Below are positions 1-6,621 of a stretch of DNA of 12,271 nucleotides, piece after piece. The first letter of the stretch is position 1. Each line of letters begins with the position of its first letter. The notes beneath the pieces were generated by a model that was not told where the DNA came from, ran no database searches, and saw only the letters and a list, made by a program, of their open reading frames with translations. Source of the DNA: Alistipes sp. (GTDB taxonomy: Bacteria > Bacteroidota > Bacteroidia > Bacteroidales > Rikenellaceae); NCBI GenBank assembly GCA_029051915.1, contig JAIDKM010000201.1:1-12271 (forward strand), in the 5' to 3' direction. The translations under genes were made by a program, and so were the position numbers.

Positions 1-1041
1 GTTCGTAGCCTCGGGCCCACCGCCCTTGAGGAAGACGGGAGTTACGGGCGAATTCGTTACGCCGATGTTGAAACCGTTCTCCTTGAGCGAGCTCTGCAGC
101 GCGCGGACGATCTCCCACAATTTCTGCTGGTATTCGGGGTGGTTGCGGATCAGCTCCAGGCGCTTCAGGGCACCGATGACCATCGGCATCGGCAACGACT
201 TGGCGTAGAGCTGCGAACGCATGTTGTAACGGAACAAATTGATCAGCCAGCGCGGGCCGCTCACGAAAGCACCGATACCGGCCATCGACTTGGCGAAGGT
301 GTTGAACAGCACGTCCACGCCGTCGACCACGCCGAAGTGCGACGCCGTACCGCGGCCGCCCTCGCCCATCGTACCGAAACCGTGGGCATCGTCGACGAGC
401 AGACGGAAGCTGAAATCCTTCTTCAGCGCCACGATCTCGTCCAGCTTGCCGAGGTCGCCCTTCATGCCGAAGACACCCTCCGTGATGACGAGGACGCCGC
501 CGTTCTGCTCCTCGGCCAGGTCGGTGGCATGCTGCAGCTGCAGACGCAACGACTCCATGTCGTTATGACCGAAGACGAAGCGCTTGCCCTTGTGCATGCG
601 CAGGCCGTCGATGATGCAGGCGTGGGCCTCGGCATCGTAAACCACCACGTCGCGCGGAGTGAGCAGACAGTCGATGATCGAGATCATGCCCTGGTAGCCG
701 AAGTTGAGCAGGAAAGCATCCTCCTTGCCCACGAATGCGGCCAGCTCGCGCTCCAGCTGCTCGTGGTAGACCGTCTGGCCGCTCATCATGCGGGCGCCCA
801 TCGGGGCGGCCATGCCGAACTTGGCGGCGCCTTCGGCGTCGGCCTGGCGCACTTCGGGCAGATTGGCCAGACCCAGGTAGTTGTTCAAGCTCCAGTTGAG
901 CACTTTCTTGCCCCGGAAAACCATGTGGGGGCCGATGTCGCCTTCCAGCTTGGGGAAAGCATAATAGCCGTGAGCATAGCTCATGTACTGGCCGATCGGG
1001 CCGCCGGCATTCTTTTCGAGGCGTTCAAAAATATCAACCAT
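1..1041 (-). CDS. spt: Serine palmitoyltransferase (partial, C-terminus beyond window)
   Basis: This PLP enzyme of the alpha-oxoamine synthase family would condense L-serine with a long-chain acyl-CoA to give the 3-keto sphingoid base, the first step of Bacteroidetes sphingolipid synthesis in the cytoplasm. The first 347 codons are present; by my recollection the family is about 395 residues, so roughly 50 C-terminal residues lie beyond the left edge. Visible landmarks are the N-terminal block with LNWSLNNYLGLAN (48-60), the PLP-stacking His in AEAHACIID (H140), the cofactor Asp/His in VDDAHGFGTMG (216-226), and the PLP Schiff-base Lys in TFAKSMAGIGAF (K251). The N-terminal block (IGQYMSYAHGYYAFPKLEG) matches my memory of Bacteroides Spt better than the relatives Kbl (glycine C-acetyltransferase) or BioF, which remain the alternatives. 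The start at 1041 begins the conserved MVDIFERLEKNAG segment. The gene is divergent from the radical SAM gene. Confidence 0.88.
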   Translation of the reverse strand, partial: MVDIFERLEKNAGGPIGQYMSYAHGYYAFPKLEGDIGPHMVFRGKKVLNWSLNNYLGLANLPEVRQADAEGAAKFGMAAPMGARMMSGQTVYHEQLERELAAFVGKEDAFLLNFGYQGMISIIDCLLTPRDVVVYDAEAHACIIDGLRMHKGKRFVFGHNDMESLRLQLQHATDLAEEQNGGVLVITEGVFGMKGDLGKLDEIVALKKDFSFRLLVDDAHGFGTMGEGGRGTASHFGVVDGVDVLFNTFAKSMAGIGAFVSGPRWLINLFRYNMRSQLYAKSLPMPMVIGALKRLELIRNHPEYQQKLWEIVRALQSSLKENGFNIGVTNSPVTPVFLKGGGPEATN

Positions 1042-1097
1042 TGTTCTTTATTATTTAAGATTTACTGAGTTTCCTGAGGTGCGGAAAAACCGATGCG

Positions 1098-1136
1098 CAA
1101 AAATACAAACAAAACCGCATTGGTCGATCAAAGGTA
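1098..1136 (-). promoter_or_regulatory. Candidate spt promoter, two possible -7 elements
   Basis: Read on the minus strand, TACCTTTG (1136-1129) and TATTTTTG (1105-1098) both fit the Bacteroidetes -7 consensus TAnnTTTG upstream of spt. The first would give a leader of about 85 nt, the second about 50 nt. I see no clear TTTG -33 box at 19-20 nt upstream of either; the TTTG inside the first element lies 23 nt upstream of the second, which is slightly too far. Which one is used cannot be decided from sequence. Confidence 0.45.
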
Positions 1137-1289
1137 GCCGTTTTTTTATGCGGAACACTACGTATAAATACCTATTTCTCGGCGATCTTGCCGCATCGAC
1201 CTCCCGATCGCCGGCGCCGCACGAGCCAGTGCAGCGGATCCGGCCGGCATCCACCGCCGCCGGGTTCTTCGAAGCTCGGAATTTTTTCC

Positions 1290-1297
1290 TACCTTCG
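1290..1297 (+). promoter_or_regulatory. -7 promoter element of the radical SAM gene, abutting the start
   Basis: TACCTTCG is a one-base variant of the TAnnTTTG element and ends only 4 nt before the ATG at 1302. Transcription would begin at or next to the start codon, implying a leaderless or nearly leaderless mRNA. A weak TTCG about 18 nt upstream could be the -33 box. The element also argues for the start at 1302 over an in-frame start at 1188. Confidence 0.5.
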
Positions 1298-1301
1298 CAC
1301 C

Positions 1302-2075
1302 ATGACATCGCTTTTCCACGACATCATCTTCGGGCCGGTCCGCTCGCGGCGGCTGGGTCTCTCGCTGGGCGTCAACCTGCTGCCCACCGAATCGAAACTC
1401 TGTTCGTTCGACTGCATCTACTGCGAATGCGGCTGGAACGCCGAGCATCCCGGCACGCGGAGGTTCAATGCCCGGGCCGACGTGCGGGCGCAACTCGAAA
1501 CGACGCTGCGCCGCATGGTCGCCGACGCAACGCCGCCCGACGTCATCACCTTTGCGGGCAACGGAGAGCCGACCCTGCACCCCGAATTCGAAGCCGTGAT
1601 CGGCGACACGATCGCCCTGCGCGATGCGCTCTGTCCTGGAGCCAAAGTCTCGGTGCTGTCGAATGCCACACAACTGCACCGCGACGATGTATACCGCGCC
1701 CTGCTGCGTGTCGACAACAACATTCTGAAGCTCGATTCGGCGTTCGACGAGACCGTCCGCCGCATGAACAATCCGCAGAATCCGGACTGCAACGTTCGCA
1801 AGACCGTCGAACAGATGAAGCGGTTCGAGGGGAGGATGATTCTGCAGACCATGCTTCTGCGAGGCGTATGCAACGGAGAGCCGATTGACAATACCACCGA
1901 AGAAGAGGTCGCCGCCTGGCTGCGGATCGTCGAAGAGATCCGGCCGCGGCAAGTCATGATCTACTCCCTCGACCGCGATACGCCCTGCCCGACGCTCGAA
2001 AAAGTCCCCCGCGAAGAACTTCAGGCGATCGCCGCGCGGGTCGAAGCACTGGGAATTCCGTGCTCGGTTGCATGA
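1302..2075 (+). CDS. Radical SAM protein, COG0731-like (TYW1/MJ0683-related group)
   Basis: This is a 257-residue protein with the radical SAM signature near its N-terminus: LCSFDCIYCECG, in which the CxxxCxxC cysteines would hold a 4Fe-4S cluster that cleaves S-adenosylmethionine. TFAGNGEPTLHPEF carries the glycine-rich GEPTLHPEF motif typical of this COG0731 group. The N-terminus FGPVRSRRLGLSLGVNLLP is also characteristic. No C-terminal SPASM or other accessory domain is seen. The substrate is unknown: archaeal relatives make wyosine tRNA bases, but I would not transfer that role to a Bacteroidetes protein. The reading frame is open back to 1188, but the conserved region begins at MTSLFHDIIFGPV and a -7 element sits just before that ATG. 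It is divergent from spt and ends 31 nt from the convergent dxs stop, with no clear hairpin between. Confidence 0.85.
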   Translation: MTSLFHDIIFGPVRSRRLGLSLGVNLLPTESKLCSFDCIYCECGWNAEHPGTRRFNARADVRAQLETTLRRMVADATPPDVITFAGNGEPTLHPEFEAVIGDTIALRDALCPGAKVSVLSNATQLHRDDVYRALLRVDNNILKLDSAFDETVRRMNNPQNPDCNVRKTVEQMKRFEGRMILQTMLLRGVCNGEPIDNTTEEEVAAWLRIVEEIRPRQVMIYSLDRDTPCPTLEKVPREELQAIAARVEALGIPCSVA

Positions 2076-2106
2076 TGCAGACGAAAAGGGCGGAAGCAGC
2101 CGACCG

Positions 2107-3981
2107 CTACTCGCCTTTCAACGCCCGATAGATACTCTCCTCGTCGTAGCCGCAAAGCGCATGGAGCTGCGCCGGAGTGCCGTGTTCGATCCACCTGTCG
2201 CCGACACCCAGCGAGCGGACGGAGAGTCCGAATCCGTGGCTGTTGAACCACGCCGTTACCGCTTCGCCCACGCCGCCGCGCAGCGACCCGTCCTCGACGG
2301 TTATCGCCCGGCGGAAAGAACGGCCCACCTCCGCGAGCAATTCCTCGTCGAGCGGCTTGGCGAACCGCAGATCGTAATGTGCGACGCTCACGCCCTCGGC
2401 GGCAGCCCGTTCGGCAGCCCGCGCGGCCGCATTGCCCACCGTGCCGATCGTCAGCAACGCCACGTCCCTGCCCTCGCGCATGCGGCGCCCCCGGCCCGCA
2501 GGCAGTGCCTCGAAGGGTTCGTTCTGCCAGCTTGCGCCGGCCCCGTTGCCGCGGGGATAACGAATCATATAGGGAGACCCAGACAGCAGGGCCGAATACA
2601 TCATGTTGCGCAGTTCGCGTTCGTCCATCGGTGCCGCGATCGTCAACGACGGCACGGCTCCGAATGCCGCCATGTCGAAGAGTCCGTGGTGCGTAACGCC
2701 GTCCTCGCCCACCAGACCGCCCCGGTCGAGGCACATCACCACAGGCAGATTCTGGATGGCAACGTCGTGGATCACGTTGTCGTAGGCCCGCTGCATGAAC
2801 GACGAATAGATGTTGCAGAAAGGCACCAGACCGCCGGCGGCCAGACCGGCCGAGAAGGTAACGGCATGGCCCTCGGCGATCCCCACGTCGAAACAACGGT
2901 CGGGCATCGCCTGCATCAGGATATTCATCGAGCAGCCCGACGGCATGGCCGGCGTAACGCCCACCACGCGGCTGTCCATGCGGGCCAGGTCGAGCAGCGT
3001 CTGTCCGAAGACGTCCTGATAACGCGCCGCACCGCCCTGCGAGACGATCCGTTCGCCCGTCTCGGGATTGAAACGCCCCGGAGCATGCCACACCGGTTTG
3101 TCGTGCTCGGCCGGCAGGAAGCCTTTGCCCTTGACGGTCATCACGTGCAGCAGCTTCGGCCCCGGAATGCCGCGCAGACTCCGCAACGTACGCACGAGCT
3201 CGGGCAGGTTGTGTCCGTCGACCGGGCCGAAATAACGGAAGTTGAGACTTTCGAAGAGGTTGCTGTTGTTCAACACTCCCTGTTTCACGGCATTGCCCAT
3301 CTTCTGACACAGCCGCAGCAGCCGCGGCGTATGCGACAGCACGCCCCAGAGCCGCTGCTTGAAACGGTTGTAGTGTCGCGAAGTGGATATCTTCAGCAGG
3401 TAATTTTTCAAGGCCCCGGTTGCCTGGTCGATGGCCATGTTGTTGTCGTTGAGGATGACCAACAGGTCGGTGCTTTTGTCAGCCCCGGCATTGTTGAGAC
3501 CCTCGAACGCCAACCCGCCCGTCATCGAACCGTCGCCGATGACCGCCACGACCTTGTATTTCTCGCCCCGCAGCGCGGCCGCCTCGGCCATGCCGAACGC
3601 CGCCGAAATCGAGACCGAGGCATGGCCCCCGCCAAAGGCGTCATACTCGCTCTCGGCCATACGCGGGAAGCCGCTGATGCCGTCCAGCCGGCGTTTGTTG
3701 CGGAAAGCCTCGCGCCGCCCGGTGATGATCTTGTGGGCATAAGTCTGGTGGCCGACATCCCAGACGATCCTGTCCTCGGGCGTATCGTAGACGTAGTGGA
3801 GCGCCGCGGCCAGCTCCACCGCACCGAGACTCGACGCCAGGTGCCCCGGGTTGACCGAGCACTCCTCGATGATGTAGCGGCGCAGCTCGTCGCAGTAGGC
3901 ACGCAACTCGTCGGGCGCGAGTCTCTTCAGCTCGCGCGGCGAATCCACCTTATACAGCAGTTTGTACTCTTCGGAACTCAT
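2107..3981 (-). CDS. dxs: 1-deoxy-D-xylulose-5-phosphate synthase
   Basis: This cytoplasmic thiamine-diphosphate enzyme joins pyruvate and glyceraldehyde 3-phosphate into DXP, the entry to the MEP isoprenoid pathway and a precursor for thiamine and pyridoxal. Its 624 residues match the usual length. Seen in order: NPGHLASSLG (H47), DVGHQTYAHKIITGR (H78), the TPP/Mg motif GDGSMTGG (149-156) paired with NDN (178-180), PVDGHN (253-258), the catalytic Glu in GIAEGHAVTF (E370), and CLDRGGLVGEDGVTHHG (417-433) with the substrate-binding Arg and His. The common GIAEQHA is GIAEGHA here, and GHSST is GHASV; I regard these as lineage variation because all catalytic residues remain. The gene is monocistronic by appearance: it is convergent with the radical SAM gene and divergent from pyrH. 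Confidence 0.97.
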   Translation of the reverse strand: MSSEEYKLLYKVDSPRELKRLAPDELRAYCDELRRYIIEECSVNPGHLASSLGAVELAAALHYVYDTPEDRIVWDVGHQTYAHKIITGRREAFRNKRRLDGISGFPRMAESEYDAFGGGHASVSISAAFGMAEAAALRGEKYKVVAVIGDGSMTGGLAFEGLNNAGADKSTDLLVILNDNNMAIDQATGALKNYLLKISTSRHYNRFKQRLWGVLSHTPRLLRLCQKMGNAVKQGVLNNSNLFESLNFRYFGPVDGHNLPELVRTLRSLRGIPGPKLLHVMTVKGKGFLPAEHDKPVWHAPGRFNPETGERIVSQGGAARYQDVFGQTLLDLARMDSRVVGVTPAMPSGCSMNILMQAMPDRCFDVGIAEGHAVTFSAGLAAGGLVPFCNIYSSFMQRAYDNVIHDVAIQNLPVVMCLDRGGLVGEDGVTHHGLFDMAAFGAVPSLTIAAPMDERELRNMMYSALLSGSPYMIRYPRGNGAGASWQNEPFEALPAGRGRRMREGRDVALLTIGTVGNAAARAAERAAAEGVSVAHYDLRFAKPLDEELLAEVGRSFRRAITVEDGSLRGGVGEAVTAWFNSHGFGLSVRSLGVGDRWIEHGTPAQLHALCGYDEESIYRALKGE

Positions 3982-3988
3982 GGTTATG

Positions 3989-3996
3989 CAAAGATA
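3989..3996 (-). promoter_or_regulatory. -7 promoter element of dxs, next to the start codon
   Basis: On the minus strand TATCTTTG is a perfect TAnnTTTG element whose last base is 7 nt before the dxs ATG. The leader would be only a few nucleotides long. A TCTG about 21 nt upstream (4021-4018) is a possible weak -33 box. The element faces the pyrH promoter across about 34 bp, so the two promoters share an AT-rich intergenic region. Confidence 0.6.
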
Positions 3997-4030
3997 GAGG
4001 ATTTTATGGATTATTTTCAGAAAAAATACC

Positions 4031-4038
4031 TATCTTCG
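4031..4038 (+). promoter_or_regulatory. -7 promoter element of the pyrH operon
   Basis: TATCTTCG, a one-base variant of TAnnTTTG, lies 20 nt before the pyrH ATG at 4059. It implies a short leader of about 15-17 nt, and an AAGAG purine stretch at 4054-4058 sits directly against the start codon. No convincing -33 box is visible; the upstream DNA is AT-rich. Confidence 0.5.
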
Positions 4039-4058
4039 CATAATAAACAGCGCAAGAG

Positions 4059-4769
4059 ATGAAATACAGACGCATACTTCTGAAACTGAGCGGCGAATCG
4101 CTGCAGGGCGAACAGAAATACGGACTCTCGCCCGAGGTGCTCCAGTCCTATGCCGAACAGATCAAGGCAGCCGCGGCGACGGGCGTGCAGATCGGCATCG
4201 TCATCGGCGGCGGCAACATCTTCCGCGGCATGACGGGAGCCAAAAAGGGATTCGACCGCGTGAAGGGCGACCAGATGGGCATGCTGGCCACGATCATCAA
4301 CTCGCTGGCCCTGCAGTCGGCGCTCGAAGACAACGGCGTGAAGGCCAAAGTGCTGACCTCGATCCGCATGGAGCCCGTCGGCGAATACTTCTCGAAAGCC
4401 CGCGCCATCGAATACCTGGAAGCCGGCTACGTGGTCATCATCGGCGGCGGCACGTCGAATCCCTACTTCACGACCGACTCGGCATCGGCCCTGCGCGGCA
4501 TCGAGATCGAGGCCGACGTCCTGCTGAAGGGCACGCGCGTCGACGGCGTCTATACGGCCGACCCGGAGAAAGATCCTGCAGCGGTGAAATTCGACGAGAT
4601 CTCGTTCGAGGAGGTGCTCGACCGCCGGCTCAAGGTCATGGATCTCACGGCATTCACGCTCTGCCGCGAAAACGGGCTGGAGATCGTCGTCTTCGACATG
4701 GACACCCCCGGCAACCTGGGCCGGCTTCTTGCCGGCGAAGAGATCGGCACGCGGGTGAAAATCGAATAA
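4059..4769 (+). CDS. pyrH: UMP kinase
   Basis: This amino-acid-kinase-fold enzyme phosphorylates UMP to UDP with ATP in cytoplasmic pyrimidine synthesis. Its 236 residues are the usual length. Landmarks are LLKLSGESL (7-15), IGGGNIFRG (49-57), the UMP-binding DQMGMLATIINSLAL (71-85), GGGTSNPYFTTDSA (129-142) and LLKGTRVDGVYTADP (155-169). It is the first gene of an operon: the next start is 12 nt beyond its stop, and frr, its usual neighbour in many bacteria, follows as the third gene. Regulation would be from the element at 4031-4038. Nothing in the protein looks abnormal. Confidence 0.97.
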   Translation: MKYRRILLKLSGESLQGEQKYGLSPEVLQSYAEQIKAAAATGVQIGIVIGGGNIFRGMTGAKKGFDRVKGDQMGMLATIINSLALQSALEDNGVKAKVLTSIRMEPVGEYFSKARAIEYLEAGYVVIIGGGTSNPYFTTDSASALRGIEIEADVLLKGTRVDGVYTADPEKDPAAVKFDEISFEEVLDRRLKVMDLTAFTLCRENGLEIVVFDMDTPGNLGRLLAGEEIGTRVKIE

Positions 4770-4781
4770 CCGTCTTTCGAA

Positions 4782-5357
4782 ATGGCAAACAAGAAAAGCA
4801 ACAAACAGCTTTGGATCATGCTGGCGCTGATCGCGGCGATCCTCGTGGCGATCCTGCTGCTGCCCGGGTGCGGCGGCCGAACGGGCAAGAACGTACAAAA
4901 CGAAGCGGAAGCCGCCACGCTGGTCAAGGCCGGAGAGCAGGCGCCCGACTTCACGGTCGAGATGTTCGACGGCACGCGGATCGCGCTCGCCGACCTGCGC
5001 GGCAAAGTCGTGCTCCTGAACTTCTGGGCTACATGGTGTCCGCCCTGCCGGCAGGAGCTGGCACGCGTCCAGACCGATCTGATCGACCGCTTCGCCGGCC
5101 GGGAGTTCGTCTTCCTGCCCGTCTCGCGCGGCGAAGAACGCGAGGCTGTGGCGACGTTCCGCGAGAAGCAGGGCTACACGTTCCCGATGGGACTCGACCC
5201 GCAGCGCGCGATCTACGACCTCTACGCCACGAACTTCATCCCTCGCAACTTTCTGATCGGCCGCGACGGCAAGGTCGTGCTGGCTTCCGTGGGCTACGAA
5301 CCCGAAGAGTTCGACGCGCTGACGGAGATGATCGAAGAGATGCTCAAGAACAAATAA
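4782..5357 (+). CDS. TlpA/ResA-like thioredoxin-fold protein, probable lipoprotein
   Basis: This 191-residue protein should be exported and membrane-bound, acting in thiol-disulfide exchange on the periplasmic side. A basic N-terminus (KKSNK) precedes a hydrophobic segment (10-28), then LLPGC with Cys30 as a plausible though imperfect lipobox; it could instead be an uncleaved membrane anchor. The AhpC/TSA-Redoxin domain spans about 50-190: QAPDFTVEMFDG (53-64), VVLLNFWATWCPPCRQE (76-92) with active-site C86/C89, and the cis-proline loop FIPRNFLIGRDGKVV (152-166, P154). The partner is unknown: cytochrome c maturation, general envelope disulfide reduction and peroxide handling are all possible. 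It sits between pyrH and frr with gaps of 12 and 10 nt, so it must be co-transcribed with them, although its role is unrelated to theirs on its face. Confidence 0.9.
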   Translation: MANKKSNKQLWIMLALIAAILVAILLLPGCGGRTGKNVQNEAEAATLVKAGEQAPDFTVEMFDGTRIALADLRGKVVLLNFWATWCPPCRQELARVQTDLIDRFAGREFVFLPVSRGEEREAVATFREKQGYTFPMGLDPQRAIYDLYATNFIPRNFLIGRDGKVVLASVGYEPEEFDALTEMIEEMLKNK

Positions 5358-5367
5358 CAAGAACGAT

Positions 5368-5925
5368 ATGGAGACCAAAACCATCCTCAACGAAGCCTCC
5401 GCACGCATGCAGAAGGCTATCGACCACCTGGAAGAAGAGTTGCTCAACGTCCGTGCCGGCAAGGCCTCGACCAATGTGCTGAACGGCGTGATGGTCGACT
5501 ACTTCGGTTCTCAGGTACCCGTCTCGGGCGCCGCCAGCGTTACCGTACCCGACGCCCGGACAATCCTGATCCAACCGTGGGACAAGAACATGATCCGCAC
5601 GATCGAGAAAGCGATCATCGACGCCAACATCGGTCTGACGCCCTCGAACAACGGCGAGCAGATCCGGCTGTCGATTCCGCCCCTCACGGAGGAGCGCCGC
5701 AAGGAACTCGTGAAGCAGGTGCGCGCCGAAGCCGAAACGGCCCGCATCAGCCTGCGCAACGCCCGCCGCGATGCGGTCGAAGCCTTCAAGAAGGCCTTGA
5801 AGGAGGGCATGCCCGAAGACGAGTCGAAAGACGGCGAAACCCAGTCGCAGAAGCTCCTGGAGAAGTTCACCAAGACGCTCGACGAAACGCTGGCCAAGAA
5901 AGAGAAAGAGATCATGACCGTATAG
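5368..5925 (+). CDS. frr: Ribosome recycling factor
   Basis: RRF acts with EF-G to split the post-termination ribosome so that subunits and mRNA are reused. It is 185 residues, the normal family length. Diagnostic segments are the first helix ending LLNVRAGKAS (25-34, where many homologues have IRTGRA), VPDARTILIQPWDK (60-73), GEQIRLSIPPLTEERRKELV (96-115) and the alanine-rich RNARRDAVEAFKK helix. The lysine-rich C-terminal helix (about 155-185) completes domain I. It is the last gene of the pyrH operon, starting 10 nt after the thioredoxin-like gene, and a strong hairpin terminator begins 20 nt past its stop. Confidence 0.97.
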   Translation: METKTILNEASARMQKAIDHLEEELLNVRAGKASTNVLNGVMVDYFGSQVPVSGAASVTVPDARTILIQPWDKNMIRTIEKAIIDANIGLTPSNNGEQIRLSIPPLTEERRKELVKQVRAEAETARISLRNARRDAVEAFKKALKEGMPEDESKDGETQSQKLLEKFTKTLDETLAKKEKEIMTV

Positions 5926-5945
5926 ATCCCGCTTCTGCGGTTTCG

Positions 5946-5977
5946 CGGGCGGAACCCACCGAGTTCCGCCCGTTCTT
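5946..5977 (+). terminator. Intrinsic terminator after frr
   Basis: CGGGCGGAAC (5946-5955) pairs perfectly with GTTCCGCCCG (5963-5972) around a 7-nt loop, giving a 10-bp GC-rich stem, followed by a short, interrupted T run (TTCTTAT). The U tract is weak, so some read-through into the DUF3575 gene is possible. This matters because no clear promoter is visible between the hairpin and that gene. Confidence 0.8.
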
Positions 5978-5994
5978 ATATCGACCCCGAACAG

Positions 5995-6609
5995 ATGAAA
6001 AAAATTCTCGTCATACTGACCCTGCTGCTGGCCGGCACCGGCATCCGCGAAACCGCGGCACAGGGATACGTCAAGCTCAACGGCCTCTATGCGCTGGCCG
6101 GCGTAGTCAACCCCGCCGTGGAGTTCGCCATCTCGAACAAGTCGGCCATTCAGACTGAAGTGGTCATCTCGCCGTGGAAGTCGTTCGACGGCAAGCACAT
6201 GACTTTCGCCATTCTGATGGGCGAATACCGCTATTATTTCAAGGAGCACAACCGCGGCTGGTACGTCGGCGGCAACATCGGCATGATGGCTTTCGACATG
6301 TCGAAACCCTACATCCAAAACGGCAGACTGAAATTCGAAAACCGCTATTGCAAAGGCTACGGCATGATGATCGGCGCCTGCGTGGGCTACGAATACCGGT
6401 TCGCCGAGCGGTGGCTCGTCGACGCGTTCTTCGGCTGGGCCTGGATGAGCAGCTTCTACAACGGCTACAGCATGGAGGGCGAAATCGACATGTACCCCCA
6501 TCGCCCCGTCCAGCCCAAGTACCCCGATCCGTTCAACGGCTCGTCGGAGTGGTACCCCAACAAGATCGGCGTTTCGATCGGCTACCGCATCATCAAACCC
6601 AAGAAATAG
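5995..6609 (+). CDS. DUF3575-like envelope protein
   Basis: This 204-residue protein has a clear Sec signal peptide: MKKILVILTLLLAG followed by a likely cleavage after ETAA, about residue 22. The mature part is rich in aromatic and glycine residues in short alternating strands (GEYRYYFKEHNRGWYVGG, 76-93; GACVGYEYRFAERWLVDAFF; KIGVSIGYRI at the end), the pattern of a small outer-membrane beta-barrel. It resembles my memory of the Bacteroidetes DUF3575 family, whose function is not known. There is no lipobox. It ends 12 nt before the beta-lactamase gene, so the two are probably one transcript. It starts 17 nt after the end of the frr terminator region, without an obvious promoter of its own. 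Confidence 0.75.
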   Translation: MKKILVILTLLLAGTGIRETAAQGYVKLNGLYALAGVVNPAVEFAISNKSAIQTEVVISPWKSFDGKHMTFAILMGEYRYYFKEHNRGWYVGGNIGMMAFDMSKPYIQNGRLKFENRYCKGYGMMIGACVGYEYRFAERWLVDAFFGWAWMSSFYNGYSMEGEIDMYPHRPVQPKYPDPFNGSSEWYPNKIGVSIGYRIIKPKK

Positions 6610-6621
6610 AACCTCGAAGCC

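Noticed and set aside
139-1068. 309-codon plus-strand frame opposite spt
   Set aside because: It is antisense to a clear PLP enzyme; the His/Val/Glu-rich translation has no family resemblance.
2076-2106. Possible bidirectional terminator between the convergent radical SAM gene and dxs
   Set aside because: Only a 4-bp pairing (GCGG/CCGC) is visible, without T runs on either side.
2068-4062. 664-codon open frame on the plus strand opposite dxs
   Set aside because: It is almost fully antisense to dxs, is rich in His, Arg and Gln, has no recognisable domain and arises from GC-rich codon bias. The dxs frame has all family motifs.
4017-5474. 485-codon minus-strand frame opposite pyrH and the thioredoxin-like gene
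   Set aside because: It covers the promoter and two intact genes of the opposite strand and shows no motifs.
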